A program made the translations under genes and the position numbers. 39,037 bases of DNA, taken from Burkholderiales bacterium. Lineage in GTDB: Bacteria; Pseudomonadota; Gammaproteobacteria; Burkholderiales; Burkholderiaceae_E. Of this stretch, positions 17,460 to 28,312 are shown piece after piece. Position 1 is the first letter of the stretch. Each line of letters begins with the position of its first letter. The stretch spans positions 1 to 39,037 of the forward strand of contig CANKWX010000036.1 of assembly GCA_947487165.1 (NCBI GenBank), read 5' to 3'. Below the pieces are notes generated by a model, which was given only the letters and a program-made list of their open reading frames with translations, was not told the DNA's origin and ran no database searches.

Positions 17460-17634
17460 TGATATCCCCATGATTTTATGTTTGTGGTGAACCGATTCTA
17501 TCGAACAACCCTCACCGTCCGATCATCAGCACAGGGCGCGCAATGGCGCCAAGTCCGGGTCTTGCGGCGACCGGCTGAGCCACCGCAGCACGCACCGTGC
17601 TTCAGGCCTGCGGGTTATCGAGGGGATTAAGATT

Positions 17635-17647
17635 GGTGTCTGACACC
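17635..17647. promoter_or_regulatory. 13-base palindrome upstream of the MFS gene, possible operator
   Basis: GGTGTC-T-GACACC is a perfect inverted repeat ending 26 bases before the MFS start, directly downstream of a TAAGAT that could act as a -10 box (17628-17633). The position suits repression by a dimeric regulator; it could equally be a dispersed REP-like element. No regulator gene is adjacent. Confidence 0.4.
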
Positions 17648-17673
17648 CGATTCGACCTTGAAGAGACCCGCCC

Positions 17674-19735
<2,062 letters not shown>

Positions 19736-20620
19736 TTACCAGGCGTGCTGCGCATCCACCGGAAAGCTGCCTTCCTTGACTGCCTTCACGTAGGCCTCGA
19801 TGGCTTCACGCACACCGCCTGCGCCCTCCATGAAGTTGCGCACGAATTTCGGGTTCTTGCCCAGGTTGACGCCCAGCATGTCATGCATGACCAGCACCTG
19901 ACCTGCCGTGCCCAGGCCCGAGCCGATGCCGATGGTGGGGCATCGGGGCAATTGCTTCGTCAGACTCGCCGACAGCGCCGCCGGGACCATCTCCAGAACC
20001 AGCATCGTTGCACCCGCGTCCTGCAACTCATGCGCGTGGCGGGTCAGTTCGGCGGCGGCTTGCTCGGTTTTGCCCTGCACCCGATAGCCGCCCAGTGCAT
20101 GGACGGTTTGCGGTGTCAGGCCGAGGTGGGCACACACTGGAATGCCGCGTTCGACCAGGAAGCGCACGATGTCGGCGGTCCAGCCCCCGCCTTCCAGCTT
20201 GACCATATGCGCACCGGCCTGCATCAGCGCTGCGGCGCTGCGCAGCGCCTGTTCGCGGGACTCCTGGTAGCTGCCAAACGGCAGATCGCCCACCAGCCAC
20301 ACGGTGCCCTGCACGCGACGCACGCCGCGTGCCACGCTTTCCACGTGATAGCACATGGTCTCAAGGGTCACGCCGACTGTGCTCGACAGGCCCTGACAGA
20401 CCATGCCCAGGGAGTCGCCGACCAGGATCACTTCGATGCCGGCCGCATCGGCCACTGCGGCGAAGGTGGCGTCATAAGAGGTGAGCATGGCGATCTTTTC
20501 GCCACGCGAGTGCATCTCAAGCAATCGGGGCAGGCTCATCGGACGACGCATCGGCGGCGCTGCATGCACCGGCAGAGAACCGTAGGGCGTGGAAGAGGTG
20601 GGAGAGGCGGGAGAGGTCAA
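19736..20620 (-). CDS. panB: 3-methyl-2-oxobutanoate hydroxymethyltransferase
   Basis: PanB transfers a hydroxymethyl group from methylene-tetrahydrofolate to 2-oxoisovalerate, giving ketopantoate. Mg-binding Asp69 in VGDSLGMV and Asp112 in VGDLPFGSY, Glu143 in KLEGG and the catalytic Glu210 in LEMVPA are all present. The start is most likely TTG 20620: AGGAG lies six bases upstream. ATG 20551 would remove 23 Ser/Pro-rich residues outside the fold and cannot be excluded. The N-terminal coding stretch contains three 9-base near repeats. It follows an acyl-CoA dehydrogenase gene by 33 bases. Its substrate, 2-oxoisovalerate, is also a valine intermediate. Confidence 0.96.
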   Translation of the reverse strand: MTSPASPTSSTPYGSLPVHAAPPMRRPMSLPRLLEMHSRGEKIAMLTSYDATFAAVADAAGIEVILVGDSLGMVCQGLSSTVGVTLETMCYHVESVARGVRRVQGTVWLVGDLPFGSYQESREQALRSAAALMQAGAHMVKLEGGGWTADIVRFLVERGIPVCAHLGLTPQTVHALGGYRVQGKTEQAAAELTRHAHELQDAGATMLVLEMVPAALSASLTKQLPRCPTIGIGSGLGTAGQVLVMHDMLGVNLGKNPKFVRNFMEGAGGVREAIEAYVKAVKEGSFPVDAQHAW

Positions 20621-20626
20621 AGTGTT

Positions 20627-20631
20627 CTCCT
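20627..20631 (-). promoter_or_regulatory. Ribosome-binding site deciding the TTG start of panB
   Basis: AGGAG on the minus strand, six bases before TTG 20620. No comparable site precedes the first in-frame ATG at 20551, which favours the TTG start. Confidence 0.6.
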
Positions 20632-20653
20632 AAGAAAGGGCCATCAGGCTAAC

Positions 20654-21766
20654 TCATCTCAGCCTGTCAGGCATTTCAGCCAAACCCTGCAAGCGCGCGG
20701 CCTCGCCCCGCAAATACTCAGGCGACCCGAGCATCTGCCGATTGAAGCCAATCCGCTTGAACCAGTAGTGCAGCCCGACCAGATCGGTGAAACCCATGCC
20801 GCCATGCACTTCGGTCGCGGTCTTGGCAACCGAGGTGGCCACCTCGCCCAGATGCGCCTTGAGCTGACAGGCCACCAGACTGGCTTCGAGTGGAATCTCG
20901 TCAAGCGCATGCCCGGCGTACCAGACGAAGGCCCGCGTGGGCTCAAGGTCTGCCGCCATCTGCGCACACATGTGCTTGACCGCCTGGAAGGAGCCGATCA
21001 CGCGCCCGAACTGCATCCGCTGACCGGCATAGGCGACCGCCTGATCGATCATGTTCTGGGCGGCACCCAATGAATCCGCCGCAAGCATGGTGCGGCCGAT
21101 GTCGAGTACCCGCTGCTCTACCGCAGCATCAGCCCCCGCAAGGGGTTCGGCGGCGACCCGATCGAACACCAGTTCGCCGATCGGTCTGGTGCGATCGACG
21201 GTCTCGAGCCGCTGACGGCTCAGTCCCGCAGCATCAGAAGCGACCAGATGCAGACCACCGGCCATATCGCCGACCAGATAGGCATCAGCCTCAAAATCAA
21301 GCACATAGAGCGCACGGCCGCTCAGCCGACCATCGACAGCGGTCACGCCCGCTTGTGAACCGGCCACCGCCCGCGCACCACTGCGCTCGGCCAGCGCTGC
21401 ACCCACCACCGTCTTGCCGGCCGCAATTTGCGGCAACCAGTTGGCCTGTTGCGCGGGGCTTGCGGCGAGCATCAGCGCGGTCGGCACCATGATGGCGTTG
21501 GCCACGAAAGGCACCGGCGCGATCCGGTAGCCAAGCGTCTCGGCGGCCACACAGGCATCGAGCGCGCCAAGCCCCACGCCACCGTGTTCGGTCGGGATGA
21601 TCAGACCCGACAGGCCGATTTCGTTGAGCCCGGCAATCACCTCGGTGGCCCGACCTTCGTCCCTGTCTGCAAAGCGGCGAACCCGATCAAGGGGCGCCCG
21701 CTCGCGCAGATAGGCATCAAGGCTGTCCTTGAGCAGGACCTGTTCCGACGACAGTCCGAATTCCAT
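20654..21766 (-). CDS. Acyl-CoA dehydrogenase, short partner of the downstream heteromeric pair
   Basis: This 370-residue acyl-CoA dehydrogenase fold protein contains VGVGLGALDACVAAETLG, RMQFGRVIGSFQAVKH and HGGMGFTDLVGLHYW. It lacks a Glu at the YEGT site and lacks the Glu-Arg helix motif seen in its partner. That pattern suits the non-catalytic or FAD-binding half of alpha2beta2 dehydrogenases such as mycobacterial ChsE1-ChsE2 (family knowledge). Its ATG overlaps the stop of the 397-residue dehydrogenase gene (TGATG), so the two are translationally coupled. AGGAG lies upstream. The frame extending to 22516 is a shadow. Confidence 0.9.
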   Translation of the reverse strand: MEFGLSSEQVLLKDSLDAYLRERAPLDRVRRFADRDEGRATEVIAGLNEIGLSGLIIPTEHGGVGLGALDACVAAETLGYRIAPVPFVANAIMVPTALMLAASPAQQANWLPQIAAGKTVVGAALAERSGARAVAGSQAGVTAVDGRLSGRALYVLDFEADAYLVGDMAGGLHLVASDAAGLSRQRLETVDRTRPIGELVFDRVAAEPLAGADAAVEQRVLDIGRTMLAADSLGAAQNMIDQAVAYAGQRMQFGRVIGSFQAVKHMCAQMAADLEPTRAFVWYAGHALDEIPLEASLVACQLKAHLGEVATSVAKTATEVHGGMGFTDLVGLHYWFKRIGFNRQMLGSPEYLRGEAARLQGLAEMPDRLR

Positions 21767-22959
21767 CAGGCAGCTCCTGCGGTTTTGGGTTCGCGCGGCA
21801 GGCCCAGGCCCCGCTCGGCGATGATGTTCTTCTGGATCTGGCTGGTGCCACCGCCGATGATCAGGCCGAGGTAATACATGTAGTGGACCTGCCAGGCGCC
21901 GTTGTCCTGCAGGTGAGGATTGGCGCCATACGCCAGACCGCGCTCGCCCATGATGTCGATGCCCAGGCCCTCGAGTTCGTGGCGCAGTTCGGTGCCCTGG
22001 AGCTTGACGATCATGCGGGCAAGCGCGGCGTCCTGGCCCCGATTGAGCTTGCTCGAGAGCACCCGCAGCTCGTTGTATTTCATGGCCATCACCCGACCCT
22101 GGATGCGCATCAGCCGATCCTGATAAATCGGCTGATCGATCAGGCGGCGGCCATCGAGGGTCTCGGTCTTCATCAGTTCGACCAGCGCGTTCAGGCGCGC
22201 CTGCGCGATATTCGGGTCGGCAAGGCTGTCGCGTTCGTTGCCGAGAATGACATTGGCCACCTTCCAGCCATCGCCGCGGCGCCCGACGATCTGGTGCGCA
22301 GGCACCCTCACATCGGTGAAGAAGACCTCGTTGAAATTCGCGTTCATGGTCATGTCGACCAGCGGCCTGATCTCGATGCCCGGCGTGTCCATGCGAAAGA
22401 GCAGAAAACTGATGCCCAGATGCTTGGGCGCCTCCGGCTCGGTGCGCACCAGGCAGAAGATCCAGTCGGCCAGATGCGCGGTACTGGTCCAGATCTTCTG
22501 GCCGTTGATGATCCACTCGTCGCCCTTCAGGACCGCCGAGGTGCGAAGCGCGGCGAGATCACTGCCGGCACCCGGTTCGGAATAACCCTGGCACCAGACG
22601 GTTTCACCGCTGAGCGTCGACGGGATGAAGTCACGCTTCTGTTGCTCGGTGCCCATCTCGAGCAGCGTGGGCACCAGCATCGAGATGCCCTGACCACCCA
22701 GACCGGGGCTGATGCGGGCCGACGCGAATTCCTCGGCAATGATGCGCGACTTCAGCAGGTCGGGGGGCTGGCCGGCGCCGCCGTACTCGGTGGGAATCGT
22801 GCGCGCGGTGTAGCCATGCGCGATCAGCAGTCGCTGCCAGGCACGCGCATTTTCGTCGCGCGGGCCGCCGGCAGCCGGCGCCAGATGCCGGTTGGCCGCG
22901 ATGAAGGCGCGAAGCTCGTCGCGAAAGGCCTCGTACTCGGGGCCATAACTCAGATCCAT
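21766..22959 (-). CDS. Acyl-CoA dehydrogenase, long partner of the downstream heteromeric pair
   Basis: The 397-residue flavoprotein has [24 protein letters not shown] and WIINGQKIWTS for flavin contacts. In the C-terminal part the usual YEGT catalytic position reads GGGTSQIQ, so that Glu is missing. Glu242 in LGNERDSL lies at the helix position used by isovaleryl-CoA dehydrogenase and by the catalytic chain of heterotetrameric dehydrogenases, and is the likely base. AGGAGA is nine bases before ATG 22959. It is coupled to the 370-residue gene after it. The substrate is unknown; branched or bulky acyl-CoA is an inference. Confidence 0.93.
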   Translation of the reverse strand: MDLSYGPEYEAFRDELRAFIAANRHLAPAAGGPRDENARAWQRLLIAHGYTARTIPTEYGGAGQPPDLLKSRIIAEEFASARISPGLGGQGISMLVPTLLEMGTEQQKRDFIPSTLSGETVWCQGYSEPGAGSDLAALRTSAVLKGDEWIINGQKIWTSTAHLADWIFCLVRTEPEAPKHLGISFLLFRMDTPGIEIRPLVDMTMNANFNEVFFTDVRVPAHQIVGRRGDGWKVANVILGNERDSLADPNIAQARLNALVELMKTETLDGRRLIDQPIYQDRLMRIQGRVMAMKYNELRVLSSKLNRGQDAALARMIVKLQGTELRHELEGLGIDIMGERGLAYGANPHLQDNGAWQVHYMYYLGLIIGGGTSQIQKNIIAERGLGLPREPKTAGAA

Positions 22960-23037
22960 GGTGCGTGTCTCCTGTGAAGGGCCGCAGGTCGAAAAATCGA
23001 ATGGGGATGGTGCAGGAGGGCGAGGGACCGTGAGGGC

Positions 23038-24228
23038 TCAGCCGAGCGGCGACAGCAGCGCATCAGCGAGTCTGCGCCGGTGATGACCGGCATCGCCGAA
23101 GGCGTATTGCAGCCACAGCGCACGGCGCAGATAGAGCTGCGCATCGCACTCCCAGGTAAATCCGAAGCCGCCGTGGAACTGAACTGCCCGGTCGCCGGCG
23201 AACACGAAACCGTCGCCGGCTTCGACCTTGGCCATACGCAGGGCGACATCGATATCGGTTGCGCTGACGTCGGTGCCGGCAGCCGCCTCGGTGATCAGGC
23301 TCGCCGCGTGATAGACATGCGAGCGCGAACGCTCAAGGCCGATCAGGATCTCGGCGCAGGTGTGCTTGAGCGACTGATAGCTGCCGATCTTGCGACCGAA
23401 GGTCTTGCGCAGGTTGAGATACTCGAGCACCACGCCGAGCACACCGGCAATGCCGCCCGCTGCCTCGGCGCTGGCCAGCAGCAGTCCGGCATGACGCACC
23501 GCCTCGAGCGCCTTGCAGGCCGCCTCGCCGGTGATGAGCGCAGAGCCTGGCACCCGCACGCCATCAAGGCTGAGCGCCGCACTGCGACGGGTCTCATCAA
23601 TGATGGTCTCGGGCCGGATGCGCGCCGCGCCGATGTCGGCCGCCGGCACGATCGCCAGGGCCGGCGCGCCATCGAGCATCACCGACACCGCAAAGCAATC
23701 GGCCTGCAGAGCGTCGCCCACCAGGATCTTGTCGCCGACGAGTACCACCGCGTTGCCCTCGATGCGAGCGCTGGCCGCAATCGCATCGAGCGCCCAGTCA
23801 CCGTCCTGCTCGAAAAGCGCCACCGTGCCGATCGCGCCACTCACGATCTTCGGCAGCCACAGCGCCTGCTGCGTGGGGCTTGCGCCAGCAAGCAAGGCTT
23901 GCACGAAAAGCTGCGTGCTGAAGAGCGGCGTGGCCAGCAGATGCCGGCCGATCGGCTCGGTGACGGTCGCGACCTCGGCCAGCGTCAGGCCGCTGCCACC
24001 GAAGCTTTCGGGGATGGCCATGCCCGACCAGCCGAGTGCCACCATCTCGTCCCAGACCGCGCGATCGAAACCGGCATCGGTCGTCATGCGCTGGCGCACG
24101 GTGGCGATCGGCGACTTGTCACGACAAAAGACCGTGGCGGTCTCGAGCAGCATGGACTGCTCGTCAGAAAAGCGCATCAGGTGTGACAGCGGCAAGGTCG
24201 CTTTGATGGCGGAATCGGCATGTCCCAT
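23038..24228 (-). CDS. Acyl-CoA dehydrogenase, short partner of the upstream heteromeric pair
   Basis: The 396-residue protein has the acyl-CoA dehydrogenase fold with AIPESFGGSGLTLAEVA, RKTFGRKIGSYQSLKH and VQFHGGFGFTWECDAQLYLRR, the last typical of FadE28-like chains of heteromeric enzymes. The middle domain is divergent: the canonical flavin motif of the first partner is replaced by LFEQDGDWALD, hinting at weak or altered FAD contact there. Start 24228 (AAGGA 11 bases upstream) is used; ATG 24177 (MRFSDEQ) is closer to family starts and is possible. It begins 17 bases after the 411-residue partner gene. Confidence 0.88.
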   Translation of the reverse strand: MGHADSAIKATLPLSHLMRFSDEQSMLLETATVFCRDKSPIATVRQRMTTDAGFDRAVWDEMVALGWSGMAIPESFGGSGLTLAEVATVTEPIGRHLLATPLFSTQLFVQALLAGASPTQQALWLPKIVSGAIGTVALFEQDGDWALDAIAASARIEGNAVVLVGDKILVGDALQADCFAVSVMLDGAPALAIVPAADIGAARIRPETIIDETRRSAALSLDGVRVPGSALITGEAACKALEAVRHAGLLLASAEAAGGIAGVLGVVLEYLNLRKTFGRKIGSYQSLKHTCAEILIGLERSRSHVYHAASLITEAAAGTDVSATDIDVALRMAKVEAGDGFVFAGDRAVQFHGGFGFTWECDAQLYLRRALWLQYAFGDAGHHRRRLADALLSPLG

Positions 24229-24245
24229 GATCGATCAGTCCTTGC

Positions 24246-25481
24246 TCAATCTTTTGGAAGGCCGAGCACCCGCTCGCCCACGATGTTGGCCTGGATCTGG
24301 CTGGTGCCGCCGCCGATCGTCGAGGCAAATGAATTGAAGTAGGAACGCTGCCACTTGCCGGCATCGACCGCATTCGCGTCACCCATCCAGCGCACCGCAT
24401 TGGCCCCCTGCAAGGAGAGCGAAAACTGCAGCAAGCGGCGCATATGCTCGGAGCGACGCAGCTTGTTTGAGAGCGGGATGGCCTGTGGCCGCTCGCTGCA
24501 CAGCGCTGGGATGGCACCGCGGGCGCCGCACAGCTTGTCGCCCTGATCCTCGATCATGAAGCGCACCATCTGATCGCGCACGAAGGGGTCTTCGAGTGCC
24601 GGGCGGCCATCGCGACGCGAGCGGCGCGCGAGTTCGAGCACATCGCCCACGCCCAGGGCCATACGGGCGATGCCGCCGGCCTGACCGCCGGTGGCGCCAC
24701 GCTCGAAGGTGAGCGTGAGCATCGCGATCTTCCAGCCCTCGCCTTCGCGGCCCATCAGGCAATCGGCCGGGATGCGGGCGTCATTGAAGAAGGTCTGGTT
24801 AAAACCGTACTCGCCGGTCAGCTTGCGGATCGGACGCGCCTCGATGCCCGGCGTGTGCATCGGCACCAGAAAGAACGACAGGCCGTCGTAGCGAGGCTTT
24901 TCGGGATTGGTGCGGGCCAGAAGAATCATGTACTTGGCATGGCTGCCAAGACTGGTCCAGATCTTCGAGCCATTGAGCACATAGTCATCGCCGTCGCGCA
25001 CCGCCCGCAGCTGGCTGCTGGCCAGATCGGAGCCCTGGTCGGGCTCGGAGAATCCCTGACACCAGATATCGTCGGCACTGAGGATCCCGCGGATATAGCG
25101 CTGCTTTTCAGCTTCGCTGCCGATCGCGAGAATCAGGGGGCCGGCCCAGTTCAGGCCGATGGTATTGGGCACGAAGGGCAGCTTCTGGCGCGCCATCTCG
25201 GCGTTGACGATGTCCTGATAAGCCTGGGGCCGCCCGCCGCCGCCATAGGCCTCGGGCCAGGCCATGCCGAGGTAGCCCGCGTCATAGAGCTTTCGCTGCC
25301 AGTCGCGCAGATAGACGAACTGCTCCTCGGTGCCGACTTCCATGAAGGACTCGGGTAACAGGAAATCGGGCTCGGGCGGCCGGTTGGCCTGAAGCCACCC
25401 GGCGACTTCTTCGCGGAAGGTCTCGAGTGCCTCGTCGGAAACCAGCTGCTCTTGATCGGATGCCAGTGCACTTGCGGACAT
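24246..25481 (-). CDS. Acyl-CoA dehydrogenase, long partner of the upstream heteromeric pair
   Basis: This 411-residue dehydrogenase has AWPEAYGGGGRP, CQGFSEPDQGSDLASS and YVLNGSKIWTSLG for flavin and substrate contacts. As in the other long chain, the YEGT site is replaced by GGGTSQIQ, while Glu260 in TLTFERGATGG occupies the alternative helix position and is the probable base. A near-perfect AAGGAGG (25488-25494) lies six bases before ATG 25481, inside the end of the hydratase gene, which stops one base earlier. Expression is probably high and coupled. Electrons would go to ETF, whose genes are not in the window. Confidence 0.94.
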   Translation of the reverse strand: MSASALASDQEQLVSDEALETFREEVAGWLQANRPPEPDFLLPESFMEVGTEEQFVYLRDWQRKLYDAGYLGMAWPEAYGGGGRPQAYQDIVNAEMARQKLPFVPNTIGLNWAGPLILAIGSEAEKQRYIRGILSADDIWCQGFSEPDQGSDLASSQLRAVRDGDDYVLNGSKIWTSLGSHAKYMILLARTNPEKPRYDGLSFFLVPMHTPGIEARPIRKLTGEYGFNQTFFNDARIPADCLMGREGEGWKIAMLTLTFERGATGGQAGGIARMALGVGDVLELARRSRRDGRPALEDPFVRDQMVRFMIEDQGDKLCGARGAIPALCSERPQAIPLSNKLRRSEHMRRLLQFSLSLQGANAVRWMGDANAVDAGKWQRSYFNSFASTIGGGTSQIQANIVGERVLGLPKD

Positions 25482-25482
25482 G

Positions 25483-26295
25483 TCAGTCCTCCTTGATCCA
25501 GGACGGTTTGCGCTTTTCGCGGAACGCCGCCATGCCTTCGGCCGCCTCGGGGCTGGTGAACATGCGCCGGCTCCAGGTCGCCATCTCGGTAAAGCCCTCG
25601 TCCATCGAGAGCTGCTGCACGCGCCGCACCAGCTTCTTGCACTCGGTGACCGCGATCGGACCACCGAGTCGAATCGTGTCGACCTCCTCCTGCACTGCGG
25701 CGCGCAGGTCGGCCAGCGGCACCGCGCGATGCACAAAGCCGATCTCGACCGCGCGGGCGCCCGAAAAACGCTCGCCGCTGAGGAAGAGTTTCATGGCGTG
25801 ATGGGTGCCAAGCTTGGGCACACAGACCACCGCGATGATCGCCGGGATCACGCCGATGCGAACCTCCGAAAAACTGTAGGGCGCGTCTTCCGCAGTAATG
25901 ACGATGTCGCCCGCGCCCACCAGCCCCAGCCCGCCGGCGAAGGCCGCGCCATTGACCGCCACGATCACCGGCTTGGGGCTGTCCATCATGCGTTTGAGCA
26001 CTTCGGGCAGCGCCACAGCCCGGCCGCCGTCCGCCGCATGCCCTGGCGGGTTCTTGAGGTCGGCGCCCGCGCAAAAGGCCGGGCCGTTGCCGGTCAGCAC
26101 GATGGCGCGCACCGCCGGATCGTCGATGGCGGTGGCAAGATGATCGTAAAGCTCGTTGACCAGCGAGGTCGACAGGGCATTGCGGTTGGCCGGGCGATTG
26201 AGGGTGATCCAGGCAGCGCCCTTCTCAACCGAATAGAGGGTCGCCGCGGTAGTCGCCTCGGGCGCTGCGCCGCTTGAATTGTCTGTGCTTGTCAT
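25483..26295 (-). CDS. Enoyl-CoA hydratase/isomerase family protein
   Basis: The 270-residue crotonase-fold protein has the oxyanion segment FCAGADLKNP (74-83) and the second half-site AFAGGLGLVGAGD. Glu144 in SFSEVRIGVIPA matches the second catalytic Glu of crotonase; the first is Gly124. The liuC product in this window shows the same AGG-x-GL pattern, so this is typical of methylglutaconyl-CoA hydratase-like members. It probably hydrates the carboxylated enoyl-CoA made by the neighbouring carboxylase. It starts four bases after the carboxylase alpha gene. Confidence 0.92.
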   Translation of the reverse strand: MTSTDNSSGAAPEATTAATLYSVEKGAAWITLNRPANRNALSTSLVNELYDHLATAIDDPAVRAIVLTGNGPAFCAGADLKNPPGHAADGGRAVALPEVLKRMMDSPKPVIVAVNGAAFAGGLGLVGAGDIVITAEDAPYSFSEVRIGVIPAIIAVVCVPKLGTHHAMKLFLSGERFSGARAVEIGFVHRAVPLADLRAAVQEEVDTIRLGGPIAVTECKKLVRRVQQLSMDEGFTEMATWSRRMFTSPEAAEGMAAFREKRKPSWIKED

Positions 26296-26299
26296 GCGA

Positions 26300-28312
26300 T
26301 CAGTCCTTGCTGTCTTCGAGCATCACCAGCACCGCGCCATTGGCGACCTGCTCACCCTCGCTCACCTTCACCGCCTTGACCACACCGGCGGCAGGCGCGG
26401 TGATGCGGTGCTCCATCTTCATCGCTTCGAGCACCAGCAGAAGCTGGCCGCGCTCGACCGTCTGCTCGGGCGCCACCGCAATCGAGAGCACCCGTCCGGG
26501 CATCGGCGCCTTCAGACCGCCGCGGAAATCAGCGCGACCGGTGGCGGCAAAGCGTGGCAGCTCGAGCAGCTCGACATCGCCGAAGGCACCATGCGCCAGG
26601 CACCGATCGCCGATGCGGGTGATCGCGATCGCGCTGCGCTGGCCGTCGATCGCGAGGTCGATGTCGTGCTCGCCGGCACGAAACACCACCGCCTGACGCG
26701 CCTGACCATTCACCTTCACCGCAAAGCTGCCATCGCGCTGACGGTCGTATTCGACCTTCAGATCGGTGGCGGCATCGGCTGCACCGCGAGGCCGATAGCT
26801 CACGCGTTGCCAGGGCATGCGCGAAGTGCGAAAACCCGAGGGCATCGTGCCCAGCACCCGGGCCGATGCACGACGGCGGTGACTGGCATGCAGGGCGGCA
26901 CCGATGGCCGCGGCTTCGCGCTCACGGGAATCGGGTTCGCGCACCGGCGCGGGCCCCACCCGCTCGATGAAGTCGGTGGTGGTGTCGCCGCGCAAAAATT
27001 CGGGCGTGCGAAGTGTGGCCACCAGAAAGTCGCGGTTATGGGTGATGCCCTGGATGCGGGTGGTCTCAAGCACGCGTGCCAGGCGTGCTGCCGCTTCGCG
27101 GCGGGTCGGTGCCTTGACGATGACTTTGGCGATCATCGGATCGAACTCGATGGCAATTTCGCTGCCCGACTCGATGCCTGAATCAAAGCGTGCGCCCTCG
27201 TCCGATGACGGCTGCCAGACATCGACCGTGCCGGGCGTGGGCAAAAAGCCGTTGGCCGGATTTTCGGCGCACAGGCGTGCCTCGATGGCATGGCCGTCGA
27301 TCTTCAGATCGGCCTGGGTATAGCCCAGCGGCTCGCCTTCGGCAACGCGAATTTGCTCGCGAACCAGATCGATGCCGGTGATCATCTCGGTGACCGGATG
27401 CTCGACCTGCAGGCGGGTATTGACCTCAAGGAAAAAGAATTCTTTTCCGCTCAGCAGGAATTCGACCGTGCCTGTCGAGTAGTAATCGATGGACCTGACC
27501 GCGGCGAGTGCCGCCTGCCCCATGCGCTCACGCAGCGCTGCATCGACCGCGGGTGAGGGCGCCTCCTCGATGATCTTCTGGTGACGGCGCTGAATCGAGC
27601 ATTCGCGCTCGAACAGATGCACCAGATTGCCGTGCCGATCGCCGAGCACCTGGATCTCGACATGGCGTGAGCCGGTGAGCCAACGCTCGAGAAAAACCGT
27701 GCCATTGCCAAACGAGGCAGTGGCCTCGCGCCGTGCGCCGGCAATCGCCTGGTCAAGAGCTGCCGGCGACTCGACGATGCGCATGCCGCGCCCGCCGCCA
27801 CCGGCCGCCGCCTTGATCAGCACCGGATAGCCGATGCGCTGCGCCGCGGCTGTCGCATCGGCACCTTCGGTGAGTTCGTGGGCGTCGAGCGTGGGCACGC
27901 CCACGGTCTGCATCAGGCGCTTGGCGGCCAGCTTGTCGCCGATGCCGCGAATGGCGGCCGGCGAGGGGCCGACCCAGATCAGACCGGCGTCGATGACTGC
28001 CTGCGCAAAGCCGGCGTTCTCGGACAGAAAGCCATAGCCGGGATGCACCGCGTCGGCGCCGCTGCGCCGGCAGGCGTCAATCACCTTGCCGATATCGAGA
28101 TAGGTCTGCGTTGAGGTGCGGCCATTGAGTGCGATCGCGGTATCGGCCTCGCGCACGAAGGGGCTGGCAGCATCGCCATCGGCATAGATCGCGACCGTGC
28201 CGATGCCCATGCGGTGCGCGGTGCGCATCACGCGCCGGGCGATCTCGCCGCGGTTGGCGACCAGCAGTCGACTGATCGGCTTGATGACCGGTTGAGCTTT
28301 TACATCCGCCAT
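26300..28312 (-). CDS. Acyl-CoA carboxylase alpha subunit (biotin carboxylase + BCCP), second set
   Basis: The 670-residue protein carries biotin carboxylase (RLLVANRGEIARR at the start, ATP-grasp loop KAAAGGGGRGM, EVNTRLQVEHPVTEM) and ends with a biotinyl domain with Lys632 in EAMKMEH. A central linker domain binds the beta subunit in this family. It carboxylates biotin with ATP and bicarbonate. It overlaps the carboxyltransferase gene stop by 13 bases, so the two subunits are coupled. It differs clearly from liuD (35230), so the genome has two such holoenzymes here. Geranyl-CoA, propionyl-CoA or another 3-methyl-enoyl-CoA are candidate substrates; none is proven. Confidence 0.95.
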   Translation of the reverse strand: MADVKAQPVIKPISRLLVANRGEIARRVMRTAHRMGIGTVAIYADGDAASPFVREADTAIALNGRTSTQTYLDIGKVIDACRRSGADAVHPGYGFLSENAGFAQAVIDAGLIWVGPSPAAIRGIGDKLAAKRLMQTVGVPTLDAHELTEGADATAAAQRIGYPVLIKAAAGGGGRGMRIVESPAALDQAIAGARREATASFGNGTVFLERWLTGSRHVEIQVLGDRHGNLVHLFERECSIQRRHQKIIEEAPSPAVDAALRERMGQAALAAVRSIDYYSTGTVEFLLSGKEFFFLEVNTRLQVEHPVTEMITGIDLVREQIRVAEGEPLGYTQADLKIDGHAIEARLCAENPANGFLPTPGTVDVWQPSSDEGARFDSGIESGSEIAIEFDPMIAKVIVKAPTRREAAARLARVLETTRIQGITHNRDFLVATLRTPEFLRGDTTTDFIERVGPAPVREPDSREREAAAIGAALHASHRRRASARVLGTMPSGFRTSRMPWQRVSYRPRGAADAATDLKVEYDRQRDGSFAVKVNGQARQAVVFRAGEHDIDLAIDGQRSAIAITRIGDRCLAHGAFGDVELLELPRFAATGRADFRGGLKAPMPGRVLSIAVAPEQTVERGQLLLVLEAMKMEHRITAPAAGVVKAVKVSEGEQVANGAVLVMLEDSKD

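Noticed and set aside
20654-25481. Dehydrogenase pairs as recent tandem duplications
   Set aside because: The two long chains differ in length and throughout their sequence, and the two short chains are equally unlike, so any duplication is old.
25483-26295. Loss of a catalytic Glu in the enoyl-CoA hydratase as a sign of inactivity
   Set aside because: The same Gly is present in the liuC product here, and LiuC-like hydratases commonly lack that Glu, so it is a subfamily trait.
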